Assembly: GCF_011046975.1 (NCBI RefSeq)
Contig: NZ_CP049253.1
Coordinates: 1,240,001-1,304,000, forward strand
From: Microbacterium amylolyticum
GTDB lineage: Bacteria > Actinomycetota > Actinomycetes > Actinomycetales > Microbacteriaceae
Reading direction: 5' to 3'
Length of the DNA: 64,000 nt
The position numbers and the translations under genes are program-made. The notes beneath the pieces were generated by a model. The model ran no database searches. It was not told the origin of the DNA and saw only the letters and a list, made by a program, of their open reading frames with translations. Within the stretch, counting starts at the first letter, position 1. Each line of letters starts with the position of its first letter. Positions 57,609 to 64,000 of the stretch are shown in pieces.

Positions 57609-58234
57609 TGCGCGGATCCTTCTGCAATCGTCGCGAACGCCGCAAGCCGCTGGACGTGGCGCGCGAGGATGTCGGTTTCGATGTTGAGGCGGTCGCCGGG
57701 GACGCGTTCCCCCAGCGTTGTGGCGCGGAGGGTTTCGGGGATCAGCGATACCTCAAGCCACTGCTCCGGGGCATCCGGGGGGCTGACATCGCTGATCGTC
57801 AGCGAGGTGCCGTCGAGCGTGACCGACCCCTTGTCGACGACGAGGGGAGCGAGATGTGCCGGAATCGACACCCGCACCACCTGCCACTCGTCCCCCGGAC
57901 GCACCTCGGCGATGACACCCGTGCCGTCGATGTGGCCCTGGACGATGTGGCCGCCGAGGCGATCGCCTGTTGCGAGAGCGCGTTCCACGTTGACGTGCGC
58001 CCCGACGGCGAGATCGCCCAGGGTGGACATGTCGAGCGTCTGCTTCATCACATCGGCGGTAAAGCCCCCCTCGGTCTGGTCGACAACCGTCAGGCACACA
58101 CCGCTGATCGCGATCGAGTCGCCGTGGTGTGCACCGACCGTCGCGGCCGGGGCGCTGATGGTCAGGCGAATACCATCGCCCGACTCTTCGATCGCCGAAA
58201 TGCGACCGATCTCTTCGATGAGTCCTGTGAACAT
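57605..58234 (-). CDS. ribE: Riboflavin synthase (alpha chain)
   Basis: A 209-residue protein with two lumazine-binding repeats. It begins MFTGLIEEIGRI and has GVCLTVVDQ and DGTSLTISDV in each half. It converts two lumazines to riboflavin. Its ATG overlaps the ribD stop as TGATG. Confidence 0.95.
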   Translation of the reverse strand: MFTGLIEEIGRISAIEESGDGIRLTISAPAATVGAHHGDSIAISGVCLTVVDQTEGGFTADVMKQTLDMSTLGDLAVGAHVNVERALATGDRLGGHIVQGHIDGTGVIAEVRPGDEWQVVRVSIPAHLAPLVVDKGSVTLDGTSLTISDVSPPDAPEQWLEVSLIPETLRATTLGERVPGDRLNIETDILARHVQRLAAFATIAEGSAQ

Positions 58235-59253
58235 CAGTGCACCGCGCTTTCAGGGGTCGCGACGACGAGAACGTCGCCGCCGAGGGGAAGGAGTTGGTCG
58301 ATCGTCAGGCGCATTTGAGCACCGATCGATGCGACGCCGATATCGGTGATGGCGTGCCGCGGCCCGCCGATCAGAGTGGGGGCGATATAGGCAAGCAGAC
58401 GGTCGACGAGTCCCTGCGCAAGAAACGCGCTGGCGAGCGTCGGTCCGCCTTCGATGAACACGCGATGCAATCCGCGATCAGCCAGCTCGTCCAGAACAGC
58501 GGCGAGATCGTACGTTGCAAACAGCAGGGGCTCCTGCGGGTGCTGCCAGATCTTCGCGTCACGCGACAGCGGCCGCGTCCCGATGACAACGGGAACGGGC
58601 TGCCGGGCGAAGAGGGTGTCACCGTTTCGCGCCGTCAACGCGGGGTCGTCAGCGATCAGCGTTCCGGTTCCGACGACGATCGCGTCGGCCTCGGAGCGTC
58701 GCCTGTGCACGTCGTGACGCGCCTGCGCGCCCGTGATCCACTGGCTGGATCCGTCGGCGGCGGCGGCCCGGCCGTCGAGGCTCTGCGCCCATTTCACGGT
58801 GACATGTGGGCGCCCCAGCCGTCGCACGGTGAGCCACGGGTCGAGGAGCGCGTGGCCCTCGTCCGCGAGCACGCCGCCCTCAACGTCGATCCCCGCCGAG
58901 CGGAGGCGGCGAGCGCCGCCCGCCTCGCGGTCGCCGGGATCGTCGATGGCGTAGACGACGCGGGCAACGCCCGCTGTCACGAGTGCCTCGGCGCACGGCC
59001 CCGTTCTGCCGGTGTGGTTGCAGGGTTCCAGCGTGACAACCGCCGTGGCACCGCGCGCCGCATCGGCGGGGAGGTGGGAGAGCGCATCGACTTCGGCGTG
59101 CGGGGTTCCGGCCCCGCGATGCCATCCCTCGGCGATGACGTCTCCGGATGCGGACAGGATGACAGCGCCCACCTGCGGGTTGCGACTGGCCGGTCCACGG
59201 GTCGCGAGTTCGAGCCCGCGACGCATCGCGGCGATCTCCGCTGGTGTGGCCAT
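58234..59253 (-). CDS. ribD: Bifunctional riboflavin deaminase/reductase
   Basis: About 339 residues from ATG 59253; the longer frame enters the riboswitch and is rejected. The N-terminal zinc deaminase has TPHAEVDAL and the pair CNHTGRTGPCAEAL. The C-terminal reductase has VTVKWAQSLDGRAA, AIVVGTGTLIADDPAL and IEGGPTLASAF. First gene of the rib operon, under an FMN riboswitch. Confidence 0.95.
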   Translation of the reverse strand: MATPAEIAAMRRGLELATRGPASRNPQVGAVILSASGDVIAEGWHRGAGTPHAEVDALSHLPADAARGATAVVTLEPCNHTGRTGPCAEALVTAGVARVVYAIDDPGDREAGGARRLRSAGIDVEGGVLADEGHALLDPWLTVRRLGRPHVTVKWAQSLDGRAAAADGSSQWITGAQARHDVHRRRSEADAIVVGTGTLIADDPALTARNGDTLFARQPVPVVIGTRPLSRDAKIWQHPQEPLLFATYDLAAVLDELADRGLHRVFIEGGPTLASAFLAQGLVDRLLAYIAPTLIGGPRHAITDIGVASIGAQMRLTIDQLLPLGGDVLVVATPESAVH

Positions 59254-59320
59254 CCGTTTCGTCCCTTCTGCGCAGGTGGCGCCGGGGTTCACGAAACGGG
59301 CCCGCGAAGGACCTGTCGTG

Positions 59321-59452
59321 CTACCTCTCATCCGGACTCGCAGGCGTGTGCCTGCATCACCGTCGGTTCCGGAATCTCACCGGATCAACCCCTCGAAGAG
59401 GGGCTCGCGGACTTTACCGCCGGTTCGGATTCTCACCGACCCCGGAGCACGT
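59321..59452 (-). promoter_or_regulatory. FMN riboswitch (RFN element)
   Basis: On the minus strand the conserved blocks are in order: GGGGTCGGTGAGAATCCG, then ACCGGCGGTAAAGTCCGCGA, then GATCCGGTGAGATTCCGG, then GAACCGACGG and AGTCCGGATGAGAGGTAG. It lies about 70 bases upstream of ribD and turns the operon off when FMN is high. The 59254-59320 gap holds the expression platform, with no gene. Confidence 0.97.
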
Positions 59453-59556
59453 TCTCCCCCAGCATAACGCTGGAGACGGAGATCTATTCCCGCCTGTTCT
59501 TCGCCGCGCCAGCGATCACCTTTCGCTAGCCAAGAATTCTACGTAGAGTAGAAAAC

Positions 59557-59910
59557 ATGGAGACGCTGCGGAGCATTGTTGTGCTCGTTCACCTGATCGG
59601 ATTTGCTGCCCTGTTCGGCGCGTGGCTTGTGGAGGCCGTCTCCGGCCGCCGCGAGATCACGAAGCTCATGAACTGGGGCCTCGCGATCGCCCTCGTGGCT
59701 GGTCTCGCCCTCGCCGCCCCGTGGGGTCTCGGCGACGGCGATCTGAACCACATGAAGGTCGGCATCAAGCTGATCGTCGTTGTGATCGTCGGAGCGCTTC
59801 TGGGCATTGGCGCTGCGAAGCAGAAGCGCACGGGTTCGGTTCCGGCAGGGCTGTTCTGGTCGGTGGGAATTCTGACGGCGGCCAACGCCGGGCTCGCCGT
59901 CATCTGGTAA
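59557..59910 (+). CDS. Small four-helix membrane protein
   Basis: A 117-residue protein from ATG 59557, with an AT-rich promoter region just upstream. Four hydrophobic spans lie at about 5-25, 40-55, 68-88 and 97-115 (SIVVLVHLIGFAALFGAWL, IKLIVVVIVGALLGIGAA). Similar small proteins are annotated as hypothetical membrane or Fe-S-linked proteins; function unknown. It diverges from the rib operon. Confidence 0.8.
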   Translation: METLRSIVVLVHLIGFAALFGAWLVEAVSGRREITKLMNWGLAIALVAGLALAAPWGLGDGDLNHMKVGIKLIVVVIVGALLGIGAAKQKRTGSVPAGLFWSVGILTAANAGLAVIW

Positions 59911-59928
59911 CAACGGCGAGCACCGCCG

Positions 59929-60591
59929 TTATCCCAGGCGACGCGCCATCATCTGTGCGCGAACGCTCAACTCGGCTGCGGCGAAGGCATGCGCCTGCGT
60001 CATCGCCTTCTCGGTTCTCTCGAGACAGTCGAGGATGAGCTCCCCAAAGTACGGAAAGCCCGTCTGACCTGCGGCTCTCAGGTGTTGCTCACCCGCACCG
60101 TTCACGAGGAATACATGGCCGGGGGTGTTCTCGGCGGCAACGTTGGTGTATTTGCGCAGTTCGATGTATCCCTCCGTTCCGATGAGGAACGCGCGGCCGT
60201 GAAGTGGAGCATCTGCTCGAAGTTGTGACTTCCCAGATCGCAGATGATGCCGCCGAATTTCTCGCGGTCGAAGAACCACTCCGGCCGTGACTGCGGGATC
60301 CCGATGCGGTGCGGGCCCATTCCCGTGACGTGAACAACGCGTCCGATCGCGCCGTCGTCGATGAGGCGTCCGGCGAGAACTGCCGCTTCAGAGTGCACCC
60401 TCTCGCCGTAGTACACGGCGTACTTTTTCCCCGTGCGGGCGCTCGTTTCGCGAACGGCGTCGAGCTGCTCCAGGAGCGCCCCCCGCGTTGATGAGCCCCT
60501 CCGACATTCCGAAAACGTGTCCGTGATCGAGGTATGCGGCGGCAAAAACGAACTCTCCGGACCGGACAACCGGAGCAGTGGACTGGGACAT
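59929..60591 (-). pseudogene. Broken Gfo/Idh/MocA oxidoreductase gene
   Basis: ATG 60591 starts MSQSTAPVVRSGEFVFAAAY, YLDHGHVFGMSEGLINAGG, then the frame shifts near 60495 to ALLEQLDAVRETSARTGKKY and shifts again near 60190 to the C-terminal HGRAFLIGTEGYIELRKYT and a stop at 59929. The NAD-binding start (GxGxxG) is partly missing and about a third of the usual length is gone. The family oxidises or reduces sugar-like substrates. An intact paralogue lies at 62039. Confidence 0.78.
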
Positions 60592-60616
60592 GGTGTGACG
60601 GCTCTTTCTCGTTGAC

Positions 60617-60658
60617 GTGATGTGGCGCCCCGCGCGCGTGCGCGAGGCGCCACATCAC
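60617..60658. terminator. Hairpin between the Gfo/Idh and permease remnants
   Basis: GTGATGTGGCGCC and GGCGCCACATCAC form a perfect 13-base stem around a GC loop. It overlaps the end of the permease remnant. Confidence 0.5.
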
Positions 60659-60858
60659 GGCGATGGCAACCGATGCGCCAAGCAGTCTGGGAATGTAGAA
60701 CGCCGCGCGGTAGATCCGCCTGTCAGCAGCACCGCCCCCAGAACGAAGGGCGCAAGGAAAAAGAGAGCGGCCTTGTTGTCCGGCAGTCGGACTCTGGCGC
60801 CCTTCACCCCCTTACGGCGGCGGTCGCGCGCAATCTGGCGCAGTTCGGCGATGCTCAT
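60652..60858 (-). pseudogene. N-terminal remnant of a sugar ABC permease
   Basis: ATG 60858 reads MSIAELRQIARDRRRKGVKG, then a first helix KAALFFLAPFVLGAVLLT. After that the sequence jumps in another frame to IYRAAFYIPRLLGASVAIAV, which is normally about 90 residues later in UgpA/LplB-type permeases. The rest is absent. So an internal deletion plus a C-terminal loss. It diverged from the LacI gene. Confidence 0.75.
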
Positions 60859-60922
60859 GCGGTGCACATCCTCCTTGATGGCAGTACTTCTGATGCTCGC
60901 GTGACAGCGTTGTCTGCGCGAT

Positions 60923-60947
60923 TCATACGTATCATTAATACGTATGA
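60923..60947. promoter_or_regulatory. Inverted-repeat operator upstream of the second LacI gene
   Basis: TCATACGTAT-CATTA-ATACGTATGA. The arms are exact complements and each also contains the ATACGTAT palindrome typical of LacI-family operators. It lies about 85 bases upstream of the LacI gene and 65 from the permease remnant, so it served a divergent promoter. Confidence 0.75.
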
Positions 60948-61031
60948 TGGACTACGCTCGACAACACCCCCTCACGTCAAGGGTGACCACCGCGGCCAAC
61001 GACGGCCGCCACCACGTGGAAGGCTCCTACC

Positions 61032-62024
61032 GTGCCGAAACGAACAACCAGCCGGGATGTCGCCGCGCGCGCCGGTGTCTCGCAGTCCACGGTCTCCCAC
61101 GTCCTCACCGGAAAAACAACCGTCACGGACGCCACCCGCCAACGGGTTCTCGCGGCGATGGAAGAGCTGCGCTACCGCCCCAATCTCGCCGCGCGTTCCA
61201 TGCGCACGCGCAAGTCGGGGCGACTCGCCGTCGTGATGCCCCTCACAACGCCGAGTATCGGCGACGCCATCAGCGGTGCCGCTGAGGCCGCGCAGGAAGC
61301 CGGATACGTCCTCGAACTCCAGGGACTGACGGGAACCGCCGAGGCACGAAAACAGCGCCTCCTCGAGATCGCCGGAACAGGCGAATTCGAAGGGATCCTG
61401 TCGTTCATGAGCGTGCCGGGCGGCGACGACCTCGATGAACACACCACCGTTTTCGCCCTCTCCGCATACGACGAGAACCTGCACGTGTCCGGCGAAATGG
61501 CCGAGGCTGGCGCCATCGCCGAGATCATCGAGACGCTCGCCACGCAGGGGCATCGACGTTTTCTCCACATCGCCGGCCCCGAAGACTATGCATCGGCCCT
61601 CGCCCGCCGAGCAGCATACGAGTCCACCATCGCCCGTCTCGGGCTCGACTCCCTCGGCGTCATCGCCGGAGACTGGTCGGGCGACTCCGGTGAGCGCGCG
61701 CTGCGCACCCTGCCGGATGACACGCCGCCCGTCGCGATCATCGCATCGAACGATCTCGTCGCGGCCGGCGCCATTCGCGGCGCCCACGCACGTGGATGGA
61801 CCGTTCCCGGTCAGGTCAGCGTCAGCGGATGGGACGATCTGGACCTCTCGGCGTTCCTCGATCCGTCCCTGACCACCGTGGCACTCGATCGGCAGGCGCT
61901 CGGCCGGCATGCCGTCCATCGCCTCCTCGCCAAAATGCGGGGCGAGGCCGAGCCCGAACGTGCGGGCTCTCTGGCACGCGTCGTGTGGCGCGAGTCCACG
62001 GGAACTCTCCACCCGTCTGATTGA
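61032..62024 (+). CDS. LacI-family transcriptional regulator
   Basis: A 330-residue protein from GTG 61032 with GGAAGG upstream. Complete HTH (TSRDVAARAGVSQSTVSHVL) and hinge (YRPNLAARSMRT), and a full periplasmic-binding-type effector domain. It likely controls the following Gfo/Idh and cupin genes and itself through the 60923 operator. It shows no frame damage. Confidence 0.92.
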   Translation: MPKRTTSRDVAARAGVSQSTVSHVLTGKTTVTDATRQRVLAAMEELRYRPNLAARSMRTRKSGRLAVVMPLTTPSIGDAISGAAEAAQEAGYVLELQGLTGTAEARKQRLLEIAGTGEFEGILSFMSVPGGDDLDEHTTVFALSAYDENLHVSGEMAEAGAIAEIIETLATQGHRRFLHIAGPEDYASALARRAAYESTIARLGLDSLGVIAGDWSGDSGERALRTLPDDTPPVAIIASNDLVAAGAIRGAHARGWTVPGQVSVSGWDDLDLSAFLDPSLTTVALDRQALGRHAVHRLLAKMRGEAEPERAGSLARVVWRESTGTLHPSD

Positions 62025-62038
62025 AAGGACCTCTCTCG

Positions 62039-63160
62039 ATGACCTCTTCCCGTATGGCGCTCCGCGTCGGCGTCATCGGCACCGGCGGCATCGCTGGTGC
62101 TCACGCGACGGCGATCCGTGAGCTCGGCGGCAGCGTCGAGCTTGTCGCCGTCGCCGATATCGACGCGGCACGCGCCGCCGCCTTCGCGGCAGATCACGGC
62201 GGTGCGACCGTGTTTGCCAGCGCGGACGATCTTCTCGCTCACGCCGGGGCGGATGTTGTCTGCATCTGCACACCGCCGCAGACCCACGCTCCCCTCGCCA
62301 TCGCGGCAATGCGCGCCGGTGTCACGGCGCTCGTCGAAAAGCCGACCGCCCTCAGCCTCGCCGAGCTGGACGAGATCGCCCGCGTCGAAGAGGAGACCGG
62401 CACGCAGACACTCACGGTCTTCCAGCACCGCTTCGGAGCAGCGTCGCTGCGTCTGCGCGAACTCGTCACCTCGGGCGCACTCGGCCGTCCCCTCGTCGCC
62501 GCCTGCGAAACGCTCTGGTTCCGCCCCGCTGCCTACTTCGAGGTGCCGTGGCGCGGCCGATGGGACGTCGAGGGCGGAGGCCCGACCATGGGTCACGGCA
62601 TTCACCAATTCGATCTACTCCTGGCGGTTCTCGGCCCATGGTCAGAGGTCACGGCCGTCGCCGAGCGCCAGCTGCGCCCCACCGACACCGAGGACGTCTC
62701 CGCGGCGCTCGTTCGCTTCGACAACGGAGCGATCGCCACCGTCATCAATTCCCTCGTCTCCCCGAAGGAAACATCGCGCCTGCGGATCGACTTCGAGAAC
62801 GCCTCCGTGGAGGTGGAGCACCTGTATGGGCACACCAATGCCGACTGGACGTTCACGCCCGCTCCCGGTCACGAACATCTGGCCGAGCGCTGGAACACCG
62901 ATCTGCCGGACGACGGGATCAGCGGCCATCGCCACCAGATCGCGGCAATCGCCGATGCCATCGCGGCCGGAAAACGTCCGGACGTCGACATCGTCGATGC
63001 CCGCCGCACCCTGGAGTTCGCCGCGGCGACGTATGCGTCCGCATTCCGGCGCACGCCGATCGCCGCGGGAGACATCTCGGGCGATGATCCGTTTATGACG
63101 TCGATGAGTGGCGGAATCGTGCCGTGGGCGCCCGTCAAAGCCGTTCCGGTGGCATCATGA
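62039..63160 (+). CDS. Gfo/Idh/MocA-family oxidoreductase
   Basis: A 373-residue protein from ATG 62039 with AAAGGA upstream. The Rossmann start is VGVIGTGGIAGAHATA and the sugar-binding lysine is in LVEKPTALS. The C-terminal half holds the expected GGGPTMGHGIHQFDLLL. It is an NAD(P)-dependent sugar or inositol-type dehydrogenase, substrate unknown. It overlaps the cupin start as ATGA. Confidence 0.92.
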   Translation: MTSSRMALRVGVIGTGGIAGAHATAIRELGGSVELVAVADIDAARAAAFAADHGGATVFASADDLLAHAGADVVCICTPPQTHAPLAIAAMRAGVTALVEKPTALSLAELDEIARVEEETGTQTLTVFQHRFGAASLRLRELVTSGALGRPLVAACETLWFRPAAYFEVPWRGRWDVEGGGPTMGHGIHQFDLLLAVLGPWSEVTAVAERQLRPTDTEDVSAALVRFDNGAIATVINSLVSPKETSRLRIDFENASVEVEHLYGHTNADWTFTPAPGHEHLAERWNTDLPDDGISGHRHQIAAIADAIAAGKRPDVDIVDARRTLEFAAATYASAFRRTPIAAGDISGDDPFMTSMSGGIVPWAPVKAVPVAS

Positions 63161-63909
63161 GCGCCGATAATGGCGCCCTCTCTGCACCCGATTCGACCTT
63201 CCCCGGCGGAACGCTTGTCTCGCGCCTCGATGTCTACGGCGATGCAGCGCCCGACGGCATCTGCGGGGGTTCTCCTCACATGCACACGGTGTCGACAGAG
63301 GCCTACATCGTGATCTCCGGACACGGCTCCCTGCAGACTCTCGACGCTGATGAGGGGTTCCGCGAAACACGGCTCGAGGCGGGATCGATCGTGTGGTTCA
63401 CGCCGGGCGTTATTCACCGTGCCGTCAACCACGGTGATCTGCAGGCCGTTGTTCTGATGAGCAATTCTGGGCTGCCCGAGGCGGGCGATGCGGTCATGAC
63501 GTTCCCCGCCGAGATCGTCGCCGACGCGTCGTCGTATGCCGATGCGGCGTCACTGGGCGACGAACCCGATCGCCGAGCGGAACGAGCAGCCGCCAGACGG
63601 GACCTCGCCGTGACGGGGTTCCTCGCGCTAAAGACGGCCGTGATCGCGGGGGATCGTTCAGCGCTTGCGGCATTCCACGGTGCTGCCGGTGCCATCGTGC
63701 GCGGGCGGGCGGCTGCGTGGCCCGACCTGGTTCGGCGCCGCCCGCTCGCCGCTGCTGAAGCCAGTCTGGCGATGGCGCAGGCCGTCGCGGCGGGCGATCT
63801 CTCTCATCTGTCGGGCGCCCGTGTTCAGCAGGCGGCGCCGTCTCCGGGAGCACTCGGCTTCGGCATGTGCGGCCGACTGCGCACCTACGACGTCTCCGAA
63901 CAGTCCTGA
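63157..63909 (+). CDS. Cupin-domain protein with a helical C-terminal region
   Basis: A 250-residue protein from ATG 63157. Residues 15-105 form a cupin barrel with metal-site candidates in PHMHTVSTEAYIVISGHG and HRAVNHGDL. Residues 115-250 form a helical, Ala-rich region (AERAAARRDLAVTGFLALKT). It probably acts on the same sugar as the Gfo/Idh enzyme, for example as an isomerase or regulator-like sensor; the exact role is unknown. Confidence 0.85.
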   Translation: MSADNGALSAPDSTFPGGTLVSRLDVYGDAAPDGICGGSPHMHTVSTEAYIVISGHGSLQTLDADEGFRETRLEAGSIVWFTPGVIHRAVNHGDLQAVVLMSNSGLPEAGDAVMTFPAEIVADASSYADAASLGDEPDRRAERAAARRDLAVTGFLALKTAVIAGDRSALAAFHGAAGAIVRGRAAAWPDLVRRRPLAAAEASLAMAQAVAAGDLSHLSGARVQQAAPSPGALGFGMCGRLRTYDVSEQS

Positions 63910-63917
63910 TCCGAGGT

Positions 63918-63959
63918 CGGGTGTGGGCCTCGCGGCCGTAGCGGCGAGGCCCACACCCG
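63918..63959. terminator. Terminator after the cupin gene
   Basis: CGGGTGTGGGCCTCGC pairs with GCGAGGCCCACACCCG. It lies between the cupin stop and the end of a possible minus-strand gene. Confidence 0.75.
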
Positions 63960-64000
63960 CTATCCGAGAAGTTCCGGCCGTGTGGCCTCTTCTCCGAGCA
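63960..64000 (-). CDS. Possible C-terminus of a gene leaving the window
   Basis: The minus-strand frame from the right edge reads LGEEATRPELLG and ends with TAG at 63960, directly against the terminator. Only 12 residues are visible, so the family cannot be named. Support comes from the terminator position. Confidence 0.35.
   Translation of the reverse strand, partial: LGEEATRPELLG

Overview
The window is high-GC DNA from an actinobacterium, most likely a Microbacterium or a close relative in the Microbacteriaceae. The basis is the gene content: Lsr2, CarD, GlnR beside ppk, SenX3-RegX3-PhoU, a WXG100 protein, DUF3027, DUF3263 and DUF2332 proteins, the bacterial XPB helicase with its partner, and an IspDF fusion. 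GTG starts and short ATGA/GTGA overlaps are common. The species assignment is inference.

Region 1 (1-6.75 kb) is the right part of an integrated element of the actinomycete integrative-conjugative (AICE, pSAM2-like) type. It holds the end of a probable replication initiator, a divergent two-gene cargo module of unknown function (1057-2363), a control region with operator-like inverted repeats and three 20-bp tandem repeats (2372-2539), and a run of mostly overlapping plus-strand genes. That run codes for small proteins, a membrane protein, an FtsK/TraSA-type motor, an excisionase and a tyrosine integrase that abuts tRNA-Arg(CCT).

Region 2 (6.8-15.8 kb) is chromosomal core: lsr2, an HNH nuclease with a curious leader, an M23 peptidase behind a possible c-di-AMP riboswitch and MtrA-like repeats, a DtxR regulator, serC, DUF3027, a long cold-shock protein, and the XPB helicase pair.

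Region 3 (15.8-34.3 kb) alternates intact core genes (a two-component system, WXG100, groL under tandem CIRCE, cspA, msrB, cysIH, pgi) with wrecked carbohydrate genes. The wrecks are pieces of an oligopeptide ABC ATPase and a LacI regulator, GH42, GH3, GH95, YesL, an LplB-type permease and GH74.

Region 4 (34.3-59.9 kb) is mostly housekeeping: tRNA-Thr(TGT), a thioredoxin-fold protein without its CXXC, a multi-sugar ABC ATPase, rlmB-cysS, ispDF, carD, the regX3-senX3/phoU phosphate module, gpmA, ygfZ with a nitrobindin-like protein, glnR, ppk, a Nudix-SixA protein, trpS, and a ribD-ribE-ribBA-ribH operon under an FMN riboswitch.

Region 5 (59.9-64 kb) is a second partly decayed sugar locus. 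A broken Gfo/Idh gene and a broken permease lie beside an intact LacI - Gfo/Idh - cupin operon.

The main themes are the AICE with its unknown cargo, and repeated loss of glycan-use genes by deletion and frameshift while their regulators and operators survive. That pattern suggests recent niche narrowing.
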